Shown here one piece after another: positions 61,857 through 64,000 of a stretch of 64,000 nt of DNA. Source of the DNA: Arthrospiribacter ruber (GTDB lineage Bacteria; Bacteroidota; Bacteroidia; Cytophagales; Cyclobacteriaceae); NCBI RefSeq assembly GCF_019343195.1, contig NZ_RPHB01000009.1, positions 226,395 through 290,394 of the forward strand. The letters are read 5' to 3'. A program made the position numbers and the translations under genes. How positions within the stretch are numbered: position 1 is the first letter of the stretch; every line of letters begins with the position of its first letter. The notes beneath the pieces are model-generated. The model saw only the letters and a list, made by a program, of their open reading frames with translations. It made no database searches and was not told the origin of the DNA.

Positions 61857-62729
61857 ATGAGAGGAATAACAATATCAAATTATTTAGTGACAGGTGACCC
61901 AGAAGGGGTGATTTTTGCTTACATGTCAAACTGGACAGGGCAAGCAATTAAAATCCCAAGAAACCTATTTCCAACAACAAAGGACTTTAATGAATTAAAA
62001 AGACCTGGAATATATTTCCTACTGGGACAAGATGAAGAAAATCCCGAAGACAAACTCGTATATATTGGAGAAGCAAATAATTTATCAGAAAGAATAATTC
62101 AGCATTTGCGAGACAATGACAAATCATTTGCAGAAACAATTATTTGCTTTAGTTCAAAAGATGAAAATTTAACAGTTTCACACACTAAATATCTAGAGCA
62201 TAAAACAATCTCCAGGCTTGGGAATTCAAACGAATACAGATTAATAAATAGAAAAGAAGGATCCTTCATTAATTTGCCCAAAATGGTGCAGGACGAAATG
62301 GACACATATTTCGATAACATGAAAATATTATTACCAACATTAGGATATAATCTTCTTCATATTGAAACTAAAGTAATAACGAATGGACTTTCAAATACCG
62401 AGAGTTTAAAACTTGAAATCGGAGGTTTTAAAGCTATTGCAAAACTTACTTCCAATGGAATTGAAGTTTTAAAAGGCAGTGATATGAATAGCAAAGAAAC
62501 TCCCTCTCTTTCGGGAAGCTATTCTAATTTAAGAAAAGTATTAAAGGAAAGGAATATTGTTATTGAAAAAAACTGCAAACTACAATTCATTGACGATTAT
62601 GAATTTCCCAGTTCTTCAGCTGCAGCTGCAATAATACTTGGATATTCAATTAATGGTAGAACTGCTTGGAAAAATAAATTTGGAAAATCTCTAAAGGACA
62701 TTGAAGAAGAGAAAATAAGCGGTGCATAA
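61857..62729 (+). CDS. GIY-YIG nuclease with C-terminal DUF4357
   Basis: 290 residues. GIY (51-53) and YIG (69-71) with Arg79 form the nuclease core. The C-terminal Phe-Pro-Ser-Ser-Ser-Ala-Ala-Ala-Ala-Ile-Ile-Leu-Gly near 250 and Asn-Gly-Arg-Thr-Ala-Trp are the DUF4357 pattern. Such proteins accompany restriction or mobile genes. The stop codon lies at the first bases of repeat A copy 2. Confidence 0.87.
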   Translation: MRGITISNYLVTGDPEGVIFAYMSNWTGQAIKIPRNLFPTTKDFNELKRPGIYFLLGQDEENPEDKLVYIGEANNLSERIIQHLRDNDKSFAETIICFSSKDENLTVSHTKYLEHKTISRLGNSNEYRLINRKEGSFINLPKMVQDEMDTYFDNMKILLPTLGYNLLHIETKVITNGLSNTESLKLEIGGFKAIAKLTSNGIEVLKGSDMNSKETPSLSGSYSNLRKVLKERNIVIEKNCKLQFIDDYEFPSSSAAAAIILGYSINGRTAWKNKFGKSLKDIEEEKISGA

Positions 62730-62965
62730 TCGAGGTACAGTCTTAAATTCCAAGTAATTTTTAAAGGTTTTATAAAATTTATAATTGCGAAAAGAGGGCT
62801 TCAGGCGCTTCGAGGCACCGGATTTCATCTGCTGTAGGACTGGTTTTCTCCGGTCATTAGCTAATAAGGTCTGGCTTTGGATTTCTAGGATCTTTCTGGA
62901 TTTTACTTTTTTTTTGGGTTTGATAAAATCCACCATTGAGTGCCAGAAGCTTCTGAATCCGGAAC
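62728..62965 (+). repeat. Repeat A copy 2
   Basis: Begins AATCGAGGTAC right at the GIY-YIG stop and follows the copy at 61201 through its whole length with scattered changes. Confidence 0.75.
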
Positions 62966-62989
62966 ATTTTATTGAGTTATTAAGGTGAT

Positions 62990-63045
62990 ATTACCCTGTA
63001 CATGGTATTTTAAAGGAATGGGAAAATGGGGAGGTTTGGTGATGG
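62990..63045 (+). repeat. Repeat B copy 3
   Basis: TTACCCTGTACATGGTATTTT followed by ATGGGGAGGTTTGG, in the same order after repeat A as in the 61.2-61.8 kb gap. The remaining sequence to 63252 has no gene. Confidence 0.7.
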
Positions 63046-63252
63046 GAAGTTTCAATAAAATCGTTGATGGCATGCCATTTCAGAATGGAATAAATTGTAT
63101 TTAGGAAGGATATGATGCAAGACAGATAAACATCCATAGGTGTGGCCCGGCTTAGTCCAACTATGTTTTAAACGTAATCTTGGAATGTCAATTATAATAG
63201 TTATTTTTTTGGGTAGATTGCATCTAAAACACTTTACGTTAGTCAGAACTTT

Positions 63253-63891
63253 ATGAAAAACTGGACGATTGACAATCAATCACATTTAGACACCGGTATC
63301 GCTGGTTATATTGAAAATATTTTCACTTTGACAGCGAATCATATCTTTGACAAACTGGGAACTCCTCCATTGGGCGTAAAACCAATTTCATTAAAGTATG
63401 ACTGTACTCATGGACCAATTGTATATTGGCCGCTCCAGCCTGACAAATATGAAATTGGAATCTGTGTTGATGGTATATTTCCGCATCAAATAATTTTTCA
63501 AATGGCTCATGAATTATGTCATATTTATGTTGATCCAAGAATGAATGGAGTTTTTACAGAAATAGTTTGCCACAAGACAGCTTTCGATGTTCTTGAAGAT
63601 ATTGGAGTTACATTAACTCAGACAGGTCAACAAGCCGTTGACCATTATTTGGAAGATGCGAAAGTAAAAGCTGAAAAAAAGAAATCTTTATCACTAAATT
63701 CAATTGACTTGGAGTGGATTAAGCAAACCATTTCTTGCTTGGAACACACGAATACACTTTTTGATAGAGAAATCAATAACTTAATTTCTCTTAAATTAAA
63801 AGAGGTTATAGACCCAATTGACAAGTATGGATTAATAAAGCATGTGAAGAACTCTGTTGACAATCCTCCGAACTGGATCTGCTACATTTGA
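63253..63891 (+). CDS. HExxH zinc-peptidase-like protein
   Basis: 212 residues. His86-Glu87-x2-His90 (Ala-His-Glu-Leu-Cys-His-Ile-Tyr) followed by Glu103, which could be the third zinc ligand, as in ImmA/IrrE-like or related small metallopeptidases. No signal peptide. ImmA-type peptidases cleave repressors of mobile elements, and the position next to a transposase fits, but the substrate is unknown. ATG 63253. Confidence 0.75.
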   Translation: MKNWTIDNQSHLDTGIAGYIENIFTLTANHIFDKLGTPPLGVKPISLKYDCTHGPIVYWPLQPDKYEIGICVDGIFPHQIIFQMAHELCHIYVDPRMNGVFTEIVCHKTAFDVLEDIGVTLTQTGQQAVDHYLEDAKVKAEKKKSLSLNSIDLEWIKQTISCLEHTNTLFDREINNLISLKLKEVIDPIDKYGLIKHVKNSVDNPPNWICYI

Positions 63892-63927
63892 TTGGACATT
63901 AAGTTAAGCTCGATTAACTTAGTAGAT

Positions 63928-64000
63928 ATGGAAAAGAAAAAAAGAAGGTCATTCGATAAATCCTTCAAGTTAATGGTTGTTGAATTATACCGTAATGGAA
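63928..64000 (+). mobile_element. IS3-family transposase OrfA, 5' end only (runs off the window)
   Basis: Only 24 residues are visible: Met-Glu-Lys-Lys-Lys-Arg-Arg-Ser-Phe-Asp-Lys-Ser-Phe-Lys-Leu-Met-Val-Val-Glu-Leu. This is the typical start of an IS3/IS150-type OrfA helix-turn-helix. The left end of the IS is probably near 63890-63915 (TGATTGGACATTAAG), immediately after the HExxH gene. Confidence 0.7.

Overview
The window looks like a chromosomal segment of a Bacteroidota bacterium, most likely Cytophagales/Cyclobacteriaceae. Supporting signs are SusC/SusD nutrient-uptake genes, a MoaC-MoaB fusion, GH115 and GH3 glycosidases, Rhs proteins with swappable tips, TAnnTTTG-type promoter elements and many REP-like palindromes. 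There are no rRNA genes and no intact tRNA genes. The identification rests on protein motifs read by eye; no database search was possible.

Region 1 (about 1-20.9 kb) is a nitrate reduction and molybdenum-cofactor (Moco) cluster, nearly all on the + strand. It holds an HPP membrane protein, two NarK transporters, and a probable nitrate reductase complex (cytochrome b-like membrane subunit, molybdopterin catalytic subunit, four-cluster ferredoxin, Rieske protein, small membrane protein). The Moco genes are moaA, moeA, mobA, moaD, moeB, moaE and moaCB, with a TauE-type permease among them. It ends with a nitrosative-stress group: an Rrf2 regulator, the di-iron repair protein Ric, a 12-TM membrane protein and a small membrane protein. 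Together they import nitrate, reduce it with quinol electrons, export nitrite and repair NO-damaged iron-sulfur proteins. No nitrite reductase is present. Two regulatory patterns stand out: an FNR-like site near -41.5 of the first narK promoter, and twin palindromes lying on the -33 and -7 elements of the Rrf2 promoter.

Region 2 (about 21-29.3 kb, - strand) holds a GH3 beta-glucosidase, a PQQ-repeat protein with a damaged ParE-like toxin gene just downstream, and a GH115 alpha-glucuronidase.

Region 3 (about 29.5-45.1 kb) is a depot of polymorphic toxin tips. Seven 5'-truncated Rhs-core/toxin modules lie on the - strand, each with a downstream immunity candidate. Recognisable tips are an M91-type metallopeptidase, a possible ADP-ribosyltransferase, a ParB-like nuclease, a TNT-type NADase, a probable nuclease and a toxin_44-type tip. 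Five XRE regulator genes (two intact, three remnants), each followed by a strong terminator, alternate with the modules in convergent orientation. Long direct repeats and shared linkers record past recombination.

Region 4 (about 45.3-53.1 kb) has a MauE-like membrane protein and a small exported peptide precursor convergent with a thioredoxin-fold/SusC/SusD operon. It is followed by about 1.6 kb of mostly non-coding DNA that ends in a candidate structured RNA.

Region 5 (about 54.9-64 kb, AT-rich, + strand) looks like a defence or mobile island. It has an XRE-like regulator with a 28-bp palindromic operator; a Dam methylase/4-TM/DGQHR three-gene operon; a two-gene operon of a deoxyribosyltransferase-like domain fused to a PD-(D/E)xK nuclease plus an Mrr-like nuclease; a group II intron relic; a DUF4062 protein; a GIY-YIG/DUF4357 protein; an HExxH protein; and the start of an IS3-type transposase. 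Recurrent spacer repeats separate these genes. The two small operons at 55.8-58.2 and 58.4-59.8 kb are the best candidates for undescribed systems.
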